Source: Streptomyces sp. Ru72
Lineage (GTDB): Bacteria; Actinomycetota; Actinomycetes; Streptomycetales; Streptomycetaceae
Assembly (NCBI RefSeq): GCF_002920635.1
Contig: NZ_PQSR01000050.1
Coordinates: 1-53,683 of the forward strand
DNA: 53,683 nucleotides
Reading direction: 5' to 3'
Part shown: positions 35,069-43,892 of the stretch, in pieces
How positions within the stretch are numbered: the first letter of the stretch is position 1
Layout: the number at the start of each line of letters is the position of its first letter
The notes under the pieces: model-generated
What the model was told of the DNA's origin: nothing
The model's input: the letters and a program-made list of their open reading frames with translations, nothing else
Database searches by the model: none
Program-made: the position numbers and the translations under genes

Positions 35069-36028
35069 TCAGGTGAGGGGCAGGCGGTACAGGCGCCCCG
35101 GGAGGGGCTCCACCAGGCCGTCGGAGACCAGGCCGTCCAGGGCCCGGGCGCGCTGTACCGGGTCGTCCCAGACGCGGTCGAGCACCGACTGCGGTACCGG
35201 GCTCACGGCCTCGCGCAGCACGGCCAGCAGCCGGCCGCGCACCTGACGGTCGGTGCCCGCGTACGTCTGGCCGCGGCGCGGCGGACCGTCGTGCTCGGGC
35301 TTCCCGGCCAGCCGCCAGGCGCACTGCGTGGCGATCGGGCAGCGGTGGCAGTTCTCGTTCTTCGCCGTGCAGATCAGCGCGCCCAGTTCCATGGAGGCGG
35401 CGGCCCAGCGGGAGGCGGTGCGCTCGTCGTCGGGCAGCAGCTCGCGGGCGAGCCTGCGTTCGGCTGCGGTGGTGGCGTTGGGCGGGTACTGCACGCCGGT
35501 GACCGCGCGGGCCAGGACCCGGCGCACGTTGGTGTCGAGCACCGGGTGCCGCTGGCCGTACGCGAACGACGCGACGGCGGCGGCCGTGTACTCGCCGATC
35601 CCGGGCAGGGCGAGCAGTTGGGCGTGGTCGGTGGGGACGTCGCCGCCGTGCCGTTCCGTTATGGCGACCGCCGCGCCGTGCAGGCGGAGTGCGCGGCGGG
35701 GGTAGCCGAGCCGGCCCCAGGCGCGGACCGCTTCGCCCGGGGGTTCCTTGGCCAGGTCGGCCGGGCGGGGCCAGCGGGCGAGCCACTGCTCGTAGACGGG
35801 CAGGACGCGGTTGACCGGCGTCTGCTGCAGCATGAACTCACTGACCATCACGCCCCAGGGACCGGCCTCCGGGCGCCGCCACGGAAGATCACGGGCGTGC
35901 TGCTCGAACCAGGCGATGACCGGGCCGTGCAGGGCCGTGCCGGGGGCTTGGCCGGTGGCGGTGGAGCCGGGGGTGCCGTCGGTCTGGATGGGGGCGGTGG
36001 CGGGGGCGGGGGTGGTGGGTGCAGTCAT
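35069..36028 (-). CDS. mutY: A/G-specific adenine glycosylase MutY
   Basis: Removes adenine mispaired with 8-oxoguanine. The 319-residue protein has the HhH-GPD core: PWGVMVSEFMLQQTPVNRV with the catalytic Glu, LPGIGEYTAAAVASFAYGQR (helix-hairpin-helix), HPVLDTNVRRV with the catalytic Asp, and the 4Fe-4S loop C-x6-C-x2-C-x5-C (CTAKNENCHRCPIATQC). It is shorter than E. coli MutY (350), with a reduced C-terminal 8-oxoG recognition domain, as usual in actinobacteria. The ATG at 36028 follows a Pro/Thr/Ala-rich lead that is probably not structural. Confidence 0.93.
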   Translation of the reverse strand: MTAPTTPAPATAPIQTDGTPGSTATGQAPGTALHGPVIAWFEQHARDLPWRRPEAGPWGVMVSEFMLQQTPVNRVLPVYEQWLARWPRPADLAKEPPGEAVRAWGRLGYPRRALRLHGAAVAITERHGGDVPTDHAQLLALPGIGEYTAAAVASFAYGQRHPVLDTNVRRVLARAVTGVQYPPNATTAAERRLARELLPDDERTASRWAAASMELGALICTAKNENCHRCPIATQCAWRLAGKPEHDGPPRRGQTYAGTDRQVRGRLLAVLREAVSPVPQSVLDRVWDDPVQRARALDGLVSDGLVEPLPGRLYRLPLT

Positions 36029-36269
36029 GGCGTAGTCGATCCTGCCATGCCGGGGGTGGTCGGGTGGGGGACCGGCTCGGGGTGGTTTTGTCCGGGATGC
36101 CACTCAGGGGCTCCGGCAGAGTCGGGCTCTGCGTCCGTAGGCGTGGGCACCCTCCGCCACAGCCGCCGGCTCGGCGGACGCGGTTCTCCGAGATGATGAT
36201 CCGGAAAAGTTGTGGCCCGGGCGGCGGGTGGGGCCAGGTGTGGGGGAGATCTCTCGTACAGTTTGCGCC

Positions 36270-37082
36270 GTGGGATCTCTGCGCAATCCGGTTGGGCCGC
36301 TTCCCTCCTCCATCTACTGGCGACGGAGGGCCGTAGTGCTGTCCGTGGTCGCCCTGTTGGTGCTGCTCGTCGTGTGGGCGGTCACCTCTTCCGGCGGCGG
36401 CGGGAAGAACAAGGCGGACGGCTCGAACGGCAAGCATCCCACGTCGTCGATCACGCCGGGCCCGTCCGGTACGGGGCCCGCGATCAGTCAACACCCGGGC
36501 GGCCGTGACGAGTCGGGCGGTGGCGACGGTTCCGGATCCTCCGGGTCGTCGGGCTCCGGAGCCTCCGGCGGAACGGGCGGCACCGGATCCGGTGACACGG
36601 GCGACGGGGCCGACGGCGGTGGCAGCGGCGGCACTTCCTCCGCCGCCGACCAGCTCCCCGCAGGCGGTGGGGCCACGCTGCCCAACTGCGCGCCGAACAC
36701 GGTCCAGTTGACGCTGCGGAGCCTGCACAACACCTACGAGCCCGGGGACACCCCCACCTTCCAGCTGATCGCCAAGAACACCTCCGGCAGTGACTGCAAG
36801 GTCGACCTCGGCCCCAAGTACGCCGTGCTGACGATCACTCAGGCCGGAGGCGGCAGCGCCTTCTGGACCTCGGCGGACTGCCGCGGCGGCTCGGGCGGCG
36901 CGCTGTTCCGAGTGCCCGCGAACGAGCAGGTCACCTACACCGTGAAGTGGGACCGCAAGCACAGCGCACCCAACTGCGCGACACCACCGGCGGGTTCCGC
37001 GCCGGCGGGCACCTACCTGGTCGAGGCGAAGGTCCCGGGCTTCCCGAAGGCACAGACGTCGTTCGTGCTGGCGAAGGACTAG
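36270..37082 (+). CDS. Secreted/membrane-anchored protein with BsuPI-like domain
   Basis: The 270-residue protein has a short cytoplasmic start and one membrane segment (about 20-42, VVLSVVALLVLLVVWAVTSS). A long Gly/Ser/Thr low-complexity linker (about 43-145) leads to a C-terminal beta-sandwich-like domain with four cysteines (CAPN...DCKV...DCRG...NCAT). The YEPGDTPTFQLIAKNTSGSD and YTVKWD segments recall the intracellular proteinase inhibitor BsuPI fold. The function is unknown. The GTG at 36270 lies 7 nt after TACAGT (36257-36262), suggesting a leaderless transcript. Confidence 0.65.
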   Translation: MGSLRNPVGPLPSSIYWRRRAVVLSVVALLVLLVVWAVTSSGGGGKNKADGSNGKHPTSSITPGPSGTGPAISQHPGGRDESGGGDGSGSSGSSGSGASGGTGGTGSGDTGDGADGGGSGGTSSAADQLPAGGGATLPNCAPNTVQLTLRSLHNTYEPGDTPTFQLIAKNTSGSDCKVDLGPKYAVLTITQAGGGSAFWTSADCRGGSGGALFRVPANEQVTYTVKWDRKHSAPNCATPPAGSAPAGTYLVEAKVPGFPKAQTSFVLAKD

Positions 37083-37239
37083 TAGGGCTTGGCAGGCAAC
37101 GTCTGCCCGTCAAGGAGCGGCGTCCGGTGCGTGTTCCCGGATGAGCTCCGCGTCGCGGGTCCCGGCCCACGGTGCGCATCCTCGACTGCCGGGTGCCGTG
37201 CACGTCGCAGTGCCCCGGCCGCCCCGGCTCAGCCGTCGG
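37083..37239. other. Convergent spacer before disA
   Basis: This gap lies between the gene ending at 37082 (plus) and disA, which ends at 37240 (minus). Several inverted G+C-rich words are present, but no clear terminator was found. Open frames crossing it look like shadows. Confidence 0.35.
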
Positions 37240-38364
37240 TCAGACGTACCGTTCGAGGATCGAGGACTCCGCCAGCCGCGAGAGCCCCTCGCGTACGCTC
37301 CGCGCCCGGGCCTCGCCCACGCCGTCCACCGTCTGCAGGTCGTCCACACTGGCCGCGAGCAGTTTCTGGAGGCCGCCGAAGTGCTCCACCAGGCGGTCGA
37401 TGATCGCGCCTGGCAGTCGCGGGACCTTCGCCAGCAGGCGGAAGCCGCGCGGGGACACACCGGAGTCGAGCGCCTCGGGGGAGCCGGTGTAACCCAGCGC
37501 CTTGGCGACCGTGGACATCTCGAGGAGTTCCGCGTGGCTCAGCGCGTCCAGCTCGGCCAGCGCCTCCTCGACCGTGCGGGAACGCTTCGCGGTCGGTTCC
37601 GGAACGTAGTCGCGGACCACCAGTTCGCGTTCGGGCTCCACGCCCGCGATCAACTCGTCGAGCTGGAGGGCGAGCAGACGGCCGTCCGTGCCCAGCTCGA
37701 CCACGTACTCCGCGATCTCGGTGGCGATGCGGCGCACCATCTCCAGCCGCTGCGCCACCGCGGAGACGTCCCGGACCGTCACCAGGTCCTCGATCTCCAG
37801 CGCGGACAGCGTCCCGGCCACCTCGTCCAGGCGGAGCTTGTACCGCTCCAGGGTGGCCAGGGCCTGGTTGGCGCGGGACAGGATCGCCGCCGAGTCCTCC
37901 AGGACACGGCGCTGCCCGTCGACGTACAGCGCGATCAGCCGCATGGACTGCGAGACGGAGACCACCGGGAAGCCGACCTGCTTGCTCACCCGGTCCGCCG
38001 TACGGTGCCGGGTGCCCGTCTCCTCCGTCGGGATCGTGGGGTCGGGGACGAACTGCACACCGGCCCTGAGGATCTTCGACAGGTCCGAGGAGAGCACGAG
38101 GCCGCCGTCCAGCTTGCACAGCTCCCGCAGCCGCGTGGCGGTGAACTCCACGTCCAGGACGAAGCCGCCCGTGCACATCGCCTCGACGGTCTTGTCCGAG
38201 CCGAGCACGATGAGGCCGCCGGTGTTGCCGCGGAGCACGCGCTCAAGTCCGTCACGCAGGGGCGTGCCAGGTGCCACGGCGCTCAGTGAGGCGCGCATCA
38301 GGCGATCGGAACCGGCACTCCCACCGGACTTTCCGGGAGCTGCTGCCCGGTCGTTGGCTGCCAC
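37240..38364 (-). CDS. disA: Diadenylate cyclase / DNA-integrity scanning protein DisA
   Basis: Makes c-di-AMP from two ATP and scans DNA for branched structures. The 374-residue protein has an N-terminal DAC domain with the catalytic Asp86 in LCKLDGGLVLSSD and the GTRHRTADRVS motif, a linker helix bundle, and a C-terminal RuvA-like helix-hairpin-helix DNA-binding domain (LQTVDGVGEARARSVREGL). The GTG at 38364 follows GGAGGAG. This start puts the catalytic residue at 86, matching S. venezuelae DisA numbering as I recall it. It lies 81 nt downstream of radA, the usual genomic partner. Confidence 0.95.
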   Translation of the reverse strand: MAANDRAAAPGKSGGSAGSDRLMRASLSAVAPGTPLRDGLERVLRGNTGGLIVLGSDKTVEAMCTGGFVLDVEFTATRLRELCKLDGGLVLSSDLSKILRAGVQFVPDPTIPTEETGTRHRTADRVSKQVGFPVVSVSQSMRLIALYVDGQRRVLEDSAAILSRANQALATLERYKLRLDEVAGTLSALEIEDLVTVRDVSAVAQRLEMVRRIATEIAEYVVELGTDGRLLALQLDELIAGVEPERELVVRDYVPEPTAKRSRTVEEALAELDALSHAELLEMSTVAKALGYTGSPEALDSGVSPRGFRLLAKVPRLPGAIIDRLVEHFGGLQKLLAASVDDLQTVDGVGEARARSVREGLSRLAESSILERYV

Positions 38365-38445
38365 TGCACTCCTCCGGTCGCAGGTTCTGGGGCGCTCCCG
38401 TGTCGCACACTCGGTTCGTACGGACGGGCGAGACCAGGGCAAAGT

Positions 38446-39855
38446 CTACCGGCGGTCCTCCTCCTCCCGCGGGGCCTCTCGGCGACGGGAGCGGGGGAGG
38501 ACCCGCAGCGCGTCCCCCACGTCCGCCACTTCCAGCACCTTCATCCCGGGCGGGATCTTCCCGGGATCGGCCGGTACGAGGGCGTGGGTGAAGCCCAGGC
38601 GGTGGGCCTCGGCCAGGCGCCGCTGGACGCCCGTGACCCGTCTGACCTCTCCGGCGAGGCCGACCTCGCCGATCGCCACCAGGTTCTTGGGCAGCGGGGT
38701 GTCGCTCGCGGCGCTCGCCAGCGCCAGTGCCACCGCCAGGTCGGCGGCCGGCTCGGAGAGCTTCACCCCGCCGACGGTCGCGGAGTAGATGTCCCGCTTG
38801 CCCAGGGCGCTGATCCGGCCGCGCTGCTCCAGCACGGCGAGCATCATCGAGACGCGGGAGGTCTCCAGCCCGGACGTCGTACGCCGCGGGGAGGGGATCT
38901 GCGAGTCGACGGTCAGGGCCTGCACCTCGGCCACCAGGGGGCGGCGGCCCTCCAGGGTGACGGTGAGGCAGGTGCCGGGGACAGGCTCGTCGCGGCGGGT
39001 CAGGAACAGGCCACTCGGGTCCGCCAGGCCCGTGATGCCCTCGTCGTGGAGCTCGAAGCAGCCGACCTCGTCCGTGGCGCCGTAGCGGTTCTTGACGCCC
39101 CGGACGAGGCGCAGGCGCGCGTGCCGGTCGCCCTCGAAGTGCAGGACGACGTCCACCAGGTGCTCCAGCAGGCGCGGGCCCGCGATCGCGCCGTCCTTGG
39201 TGACGTGGCCCACCAGGAGCGTGGCCATGCCGCGCTCCTTGGAGGCGCGGATCAGGGCCCCGGCGACCTCCCGCACCTGGGCCATGCCGCCGGGCGCGCC
39301 GTCGATCTCCGGGGAGGCGACCGTCTGGACCGAGTCGAGCACGAGCAGGGACGGCTTGACCGCGTCCAAGTGGCCGAGGACGGCCGCGAGGTCCGTCTCC
39401 GCCGCCAGGTAGAGGTGGTCGTGGATGGCTCCGATGCGGTCGGCGCGCAGCCGCACCTGGCTCGCCGACTCCTCGCCGGTGACATACAGCGTGCGGTGCT
39501 CGTCGCTCGCCGCCTTCGCCGCGACGTCGAGCAGCAGCGTGGACTTGCCGACGCCCGGTTCGCCCGCCAGCAGCACGACCGCGCCCGGTACGAGTCCGCC
39601 GCCGAGGACGCGGTCCAGCTCGGGCACACCGGTGGAGCGGGCGGCGGCCTGCCGCCCGTCGACCTGGCCGATCGGCAGGGCGGAGTTGGTCACCCGCCCC
39701 GGTGCCGTCGTCCGCACGGCGGGCGCGCCGTACTCCTCGATCGTCCCCCAGGCCTGGCACTCGGGGCAGCGGCCGAGCCACTTGGCCGTCTGCCAGCCGC
39801 ACTCGGTGCAGCGGTAGGACGGCCGGTCCTTGGAGGTCTTCGTACGGGCAGCCAT
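38446..39855 (-). CDS. radA: DNA repair protein RadA (Sms)
   Basis: Processes recombination intermediates. The 469-residue protein has an N-terminal C4 zinc finger (CTECGWQTAKWLGRCPEC), a RecA-like ATPase with Walker A GEPGVGKST, Walker B LLVLDSVQ, the RadA-specific KNRYG motif, and a C-terminal Lon-protease-like domain (SAASDTPLPKNLVAIGEVGL). It is followed by disA in the same direction. RadA is known to modulate DisA activity in Bacillus. The ATG at 39855 is chosen because it starts the conserved N-terminus. Confidence 0.95.
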   Translation of the reverse strand: MAARTKTSKDRPSYRCTECGWQTAKWLGRCPECQAWGTIEEYGAPAVRTTAPGRVTNSALPIGQVDGRQAAARSTGVPELDRVLGGGLVPGAVVLLAGEPGVGKSTLLLDVAAKAASDEHRTLYVTGEESASQVRLRADRIGAIHDHLYLAAETDLAAVLGHLDAVKPSLLVLDSVQTVASPEIDGAPGGMAQVREVAGALIRASKERGMATLLVGHVTKDGAIAGPRLLEHLVDVVLHFEGDRHARLRLVRGVKNRYGATDEVGCFELHDEGITGLADPSGLFLTRRDEPVPGTCLTVTLEGRRPLVAEVQALTVDSQIPSPRRTTSGLETSRVSMMLAVLEQRGRISALGKRDIYSATVGGVKLSEPAADLAVALALASAASDTPLPKNLVAIGEVGLAGEVRRVTGVQRRLAEAHRLGFTHALVPADPGKIPPGMKVLEVADVGDALRVLPRSRRREAPREEEDRR

Positions 39856-40080
39856 GGTCGAAACCGTAGCGGGGGCCACTGACAACCGGTCGCAGGGCAA
39901 CCGGGAGCAGAGCCTTGGCAGGGCGGTCCTACAATCCGGCGCCCCGCTGCCCTGCGCGCCCCCCGATCTGCGGAATACATCCTTCCTGTCCCCTTATGAG
40001 GGATCGTTTCACCCGTACGGAGTAAAAGTGCTCAAGGAGGAAGAAGGCGCCGGTCATCGCCGCCTACGGTCGCACGGGTG
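39856..40080. other. Divergent spacer between radA and the sigma/BACON gene
   Basis: It holds a -10-like TACAAT at 39930-39935 and an AAGGAGG at 40034-40040. A short open frame starts at 40028 (GTG, 17 codons) and ends in a TGATG overlap with the next gene at 40081. No known leader motif was recognised. Confidence 0.35.
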
Positions 40081-41802
40081 ATGAGCAGCAGGCCGGAGAT
40101 CTCGACGCACGCCACCGGCGCACACCCGGCGCGCAACGACGCGCGGCAGCGGGGAAGCGCGCCCAGTGGCGCGACCCGTCGCCCCCTGGCGCAGCGCCTG
40201 CCCGCGCGCTACGACCCCTACCTGGACGGACTGTTCACCTACTGCCTGTCCGTGCTGTGCGATCACGACGCGGCGACCGGGGCTCTCGGCGACGCCCTGG
40301 CGCTCGCCGAGCGCCGCGGCACCCGCGGCCCGCGGTCCCACGACGACCACCGAGCCTGGCTGTACGCCCTCGCCCGCTGGTCCTGTCTGCGCCGTCTCGC
40401 CGAGGCCCGGCGCCACCGCCGGGCCGGGCGCGACCGGGACCTCGGCGCGCACAAGGAGGACGCCGACCGTCGTGCCGCCGAAGCCGCCGGCACCGCCCCC
40501 GAGCCGGCCGAGGGGACGGAGGAGCTGCGCCGCCGCGAGCTCGCCCAGCTCGCCTGGCCGGAGGCCGCCGGCACCACCCCCGAGCAGCGAGAAGCGCTCG
40601 AACTCGCGGTACGCCACCAGCTCGCCCCCCGCGAGGTCGCCGCCGTGCTCGGCCTGGACCCCACCGCCACGCGGGACCTGCTGGCCGCCGCCGCCTGCGA
40701 GGTGGAGCGCACCCGCGCCGCCCTCGCCGTCGTCGAGACCGGCACCTGTCCGGGCGTCGCCCGCCTCACCGGCGACCACCAGCTCGTCCTCAGCGCCGCC
40801 CTGCGCCGCGAACTGGTCCGGCACGTCGACGACTGCCCGCGCTGCCGCCGTACCGCCGAGCGCGCCGTTCCCGGCACCTGGCCCGGCACCAGCGTCACCC
40901 CCGCCGCGCTGCCCGTCCTCCAGGCCCCGCGCGCCGCCCTGCACACCGCCATGACGCACGCTGCACGCGCGCGTGCCGGCGCCCCCCGATTCGACCGGCG
41001 CGGCTTCCCCATGGACCCGAAGGACCACGCGGCCCGCCGTGACCGCCTCCGCGCGCGTGCCGTCACCACGACCGTCGTCGCCACCGTGGTCGCCGCCCCG
41101 GTGTTCGCCCTGTGGGCCGCCTACCGCGGGCCCCTCACCGGCGAGGCCGCCGACGGCCGGCCCGCCACCGCGCGTGAGGTGCAGGGCACGGCGCCGCTCG
41201 GCGGCGAGGGCTCGGACGGGTACGAGAACGCGGGCAACGCCAGCGTGAGGCCCGGCGCCCGCCTCCCCGGCAAGGACGGCCGCACACCCGACGTCTCCGT
41301 CGAGGTCATCGGCGTGGCGACGGGCTCCCCGGGCGAGGGGCATTTGGCGGTGGCGGCCCGCAACGACGGCACCACCACGCTGATCACCCTCACCGCGTCC
41401 GGCAGCTCACCGGTCCACTGGTCCGCGACCACGGGCGCCTCCTGGCTGTACATGAACCAGTCCTCGGGCACGCTCGACCCGGGCGCGTCGTTCACGATCC
41501 GCGTCCAGGTCGACCACCTCCACGAGCCCTCCGGCCCCTGGCACGCGCAGGTGGCGCTGGCCCCGGCGGGCGCCGTCGTCTCGATCGACGGCTACGGCGT
41601 GGCGGGTCCGTCCGACCCGCGGCCCACCCCCAGCCACACCGTCCCGGCCGACCCTTCACCGACCGGTCCGCCGCCCGGCTCGGACCCCACCCCCGGCGAC
41701 CCGACCCCGACCGATCCGCCGACCTCCAGCCCGTCGCCCTCCGACCCGCCGGCCTCGAGCCCGCCGCCCACCGACAGCGGCGCGCCGAGCCCCGCCCCGT
41801 AG
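40081..41802 (+). CDS. Sigma-like / zinc anti-sigma / membrane / BACON fusion protein
   Basis: The 573-residue protein combines parts normally encoded separately. Residues about 40-110 look like ECF sigma region 2 (LFTYCLSVLCDHDAATGAL, WLYALARWSCLRRLAEAR). About 155-215 is a region-4-like helix-turn-helix (LAPREVAAVLGLDPTATRDL). About 235-275 has a zinc anti-sigma motif H-x3-C-x2-C (RHVDDCPRCRR). A membrane segment (about 325-345) leads to an extracellular BACON-like domain (about 385-505, WSATTGASWLYMNQSSGTLD) and a Pro/Ser/Thr-rich tail. Probably a membrane-bound regulator or sensor. Whether the sigma part binds DNA is unknown. ATG 40081. A GTG at 40078 is possible. Confidence 0.72.
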   Translation: MSSRPEISTHATGAHPARNDARQRGSAPSGATRRPLAQRLPARYDPYLDGLFTYCLSVLCDHDAATGALGDALALAERRGTRGPRSHDDHRAWLYALARWSCLRRLAEARRHRRAGRDRDLGAHKEDADRRAAEAAGTAPEPAEGTEELRRRELAQLAWPEAAGTTPEQREALELAVRHQLAPREVAAVLGLDPTATRDLLAAAACEVERTRAALAVVETGTCPGVARLTGDHQLVLSAALRRELVRHVDDCPRCRRTAERAVPGTWPGTSVTPAALPVLQAPRAALHTAMTHAARARAGAPRFDRRGFPMDPKDHAARRDRLRARAVTTTVVATVVAAPVFALWAAYRGPLTGEAADGRPATAREVQGTAPLGGEGSDGYENAGNASVRPGARLPGKDGRTPDVSVEVIGVATGSPGEGHLAVAARNDGTTTLITLTASGSSPVHWSATTGASWLYMNQSSGTLDPGASFTIRVQVDHLHEPSGPWHAQVALAPAGAVVSIDGYGVAGPSDPRPTPSHTVPADPSPTGPPPGSDPTPGDPTPTDPPTSSPSPSDPPASSPPPTDSGAPSPAP

Positions 41803-41826
41803 GCCGCCCTGTCCGTGTCCGTACCG

Positions 41827-42696
41827 TCAGGCCACGGGATCCGCGGGATGCGGTGCCACCAGCGGCAGCTGCGACGCCAGGCGCTGCTCGCACAGCTCCG
41901 CCAGGCGGTCGTACCCCGCCTTGCCCATCAGCTCGGTCAGCTCCGCCCGGTAGGAGACGTACACCGGCTCGCCCGCGCCGTGCGCCGACGTCGCCGACGT
42001 GCACCACCAGTGCAGGTCGTGGCCGCCCGGACCCCAGCCCCGGCGGTCGTACTCACCGATCGACACCTGCAGCACCCGGGTGTCGTCGGGCCGGTCGATC
42101 CACTCGTACGTGCGCCGGATCGGCAGCTGCCAGCACACGTCCGGCTTGGTCTCCAGCGGCTCGCGGCCCTCCCTCAGGGCCAGGATGTGCAGGGAGCAGC
42201 CCGCGCCGCCCGCGAACCCGGGCCGGTTCTGGAAAATGCACGAACCCTGGTACGGGCGGGTCTGCCGGGACCCCTCGTCGTCCTCCGCGACCCAGCCCGT
42301 CTCCAGGCCCACGTCGTGGTGCTGCCAGATCTCCGGGGTGAGCCGTGCCACGTGCTCGGCCACCCGCTTCTCGTCGTCCTCGTCCGAGAAGTGCGCCCCC
42401 AGCGTGCAGCACCCGTCGTCCGCGCGGCCTGCCTGAATGCCCTGGCAGCCGCTCCCGAAGATGCAGTTCCAGCGCGAGGTCAGCCATGTCAGATCGCACC
42501 GGAAGACCTGCTCGTCGTCGGCCGGATCCGGAAACTCCACCCACGCGCGCGCGAAGTCGAGCCCCTTCTCGTCACTCGTCTTCAGGGCTTTCTTCGCCAT
42601 CTTCAGGGCCTTCTCGGACGGGGACGCCTTCGCCTGCGAAGAATCCTTCGATCCCTTGGAGGATTTGTCGGTCTTCGCCTTTTTCGTCTTTGGCAC
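41827..42696 (-). CDS. Cysteine-rich DUF3109/YkgJ-like protein
   Basis: The 289-residue protein has a Lys/Ser-rich N-terminal tail (about 1-45) and a core with clustered cysteines: NCIFGSGCQGI, DDGCCTLGAHFSDEDD, GSCIFQNR, GGAGCSLHILAL and DVCWQLPIRR. The pattern resembles the DUF3109/YkgJ zinc- or iron-sulfur-binding proteins. It is neither secreted nor membrane-bound. The reaction is unknown. It lies convergent to the BACON gene and divergent from the Ppx/GppA gene. The ATG at 42696 begins the basic tail. Confidence 0.6.
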   Translation of the reverse strand: MPKTKKAKTDKSSKGSKDSSQAKASPSEKALKMAKKALKTSDEKGLDFARAWVEFPDPADDEQVFRCDLTWLTSRWNCIFGSGCQGIQAGRADDGCCTLGAHFSDEDDEKRVAEHVARLTPEIWQHHDVGLETGWVAEDDEGSRQTRPYQGSCIFQNRPGFAGGAGCSLHILALREGREPLETKPDVCWQLPIRRTYEWIDRPDDTRVLQVSIGEYDRRGWGPGGHDLHWWCTSATSAHGAGEPVYVSYRAELTELMGKAGYDRLAELCEQRLASQLPLVAPHPADPVA

Positions 42697-42767
42697 GCCT
42701 CCAGAGTAAGTGGCCCCGGGCCGCTCGGGGGACGGCAGATCCCCGCACTGGCAGTAGCGTTCCGTAC

Positions 42768-43700
42768 ATGAGACTCGGTGTCCTCGACGTGGGTTCGAAC
42801 ACGGTGCATCTGCTGGTGGTGGACGCCCACCCCGGCGCGCGCCCCCTGCCCGCGCACTCGCACAAGGCGGAGCTGCGGCTCGCCGAACTCCTGGACGGTG
42901 ACGGAGCCATCGGCCAGGAGGGCGTGGACAGGCTGATCGCCGTCGTCCGGGACGCCCTCCAGGCCGCCGAGGACAAGGGCGTCGAGGACCTGCTGCCGTT
43001 CGCCACCTCCGCGGTGCGCGAGGCGGGCAACAGCGACGACGTCCTCGCCCGGGTCGAGGACGCCACGGGTGTCGAGCTGCAGGTGCTGACCGGCGAGGAG
43101 GAGGCCCGGCTGACCTTCCTCGCCGCCCGCCGCTGGTTCGGCTGGTCCGCGGGCAAGCTCCTCGTCCTCGATATCGGCGGCGGCTCCCTGGAGATCGCCT
43201 ACGGCATCGACGAGGAACCCGACGCCGCGGTGTCCCTGCCGCTGGGTGCCGGTCGGCTGACCGCCGCCTGGCTGCCCGGCGACCCGCCCGACCCGGAGGA
43301 CGTCAGGGCCCTGCGCCGCCACGTACGGGCCGAGATCGCCCGCACGGTCGGCGAGTTCAGCCGCTTCGGGGCGCCGGACCACGTCGTCGCGACCTCAAAG
43401 ACGTTCAAGCAGCTCGCCCGCCTCGCCGGGGCGGCCCGCTCCGCCGAGGGCCTGTACGTCCAGCGCGAGCTGAAGCGGGAGTCGCTGGAGGGCTGGGTGC
43501 CCCAGCTCGCCGGGATGACGGTCGCACAGCGGGCGGAACTCCCCGGCGTCTCCGACGGCCGCGCGAGCCAGCTGGTGGCCGGGGCGCTGGTCGCGGAGGC
43601 GGCGATGGACCTGTTCGGCGTGGAGGCGCTGGAGATATGCCCCTGGGCGCTGCGGGAGGGCGTGATCCTGCGACGGCTGGACCACATGGGCTCGGTGTGA
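42768..43700 (+). CDS. Ppx/GppA-family exopolyphosphatase/phosphatase
   Basis: The 310-residue ASKHA-fold phosphatase has phosphate-1 GVLDVGSNTVHLLVVDA at the N-terminus, PFATSAVREAGNSDDVLARV, phosphate-2 VLDIGGGSLEIAYG, and the C-terminal LRPWALREG-like EICPWALREGVILRRL. The family hydrolyses polyphosphate or pppGpp. This single-domain length matches the shorter actinobacterial Ppx proteins. TAGCGT (42755-42760) lies 7 nt before the ATG, suggesting a leaderless mRNA. A dispersed repeat follows the gene. Confidence 0.9.
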   Translation: MRLGVLDVGSNTVHLLVVDAHPGARPLPAHSHKAELRLAELLDGDGAIGQEGVDRLIAVVRDALQAAEDKGVEDLLPFATSAVREAGNSDDVLARVEDATGVELQVLTGEEEARLTFLAARRWFGWSAGKLLVLDIGGGSLEIAYGIDEEPDAAVSLPLGAGRLTAAWLPGDPPDPEDVRALRRHVRAEIARTVGEFSRFGAPDHVVATSKTFKQLARLAGAARSAEGLYVQRELKRESLEGWVPQLAGMTVAQRAELPGVSDGRASQLVAGALVAEAAMDLFGVEALEICPWALREGVILRRLDHMGSV

Positions 43701-43790
43701 GCGAGGGGTCCCCGCAGGGCGCGCGGGCTGTGACATGTGCGGCTCCGCCGCGCGGTCACGGCATGACGAAGCGACCACGGGCCCGGGTCG
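43700..43790 (+). repeat. Dispersed Streptomyces intergenic palindromic element, copy 2
   Basis: Contains GGGCGCGCGGGCTGTGACAT and TGCGGCTCCGCCGCGCGGTC, the same family as the element after coaX (17430-17510). It sits between the phosphatase and isomerase genes and probably acts as a terminator. Confidence 0.55.
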
Positions 43791-43892
43791 CGCCGACGCC
43801 GAGCTGATCCACAAGGCACCCCCTAGTGACCTCGGCCACCCCACCCCCCACTCCCGGCCCAACGGCCGGAGGCACCCCGTACCCTGTCCCTC

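Noticed and set aside
37110..37460. Alternative longer or shifted C-terminus for disA
   Set aside because: The DisA helix-hairpin-helix domain and normal length end at 37240. The overlapping frame has no similarity.
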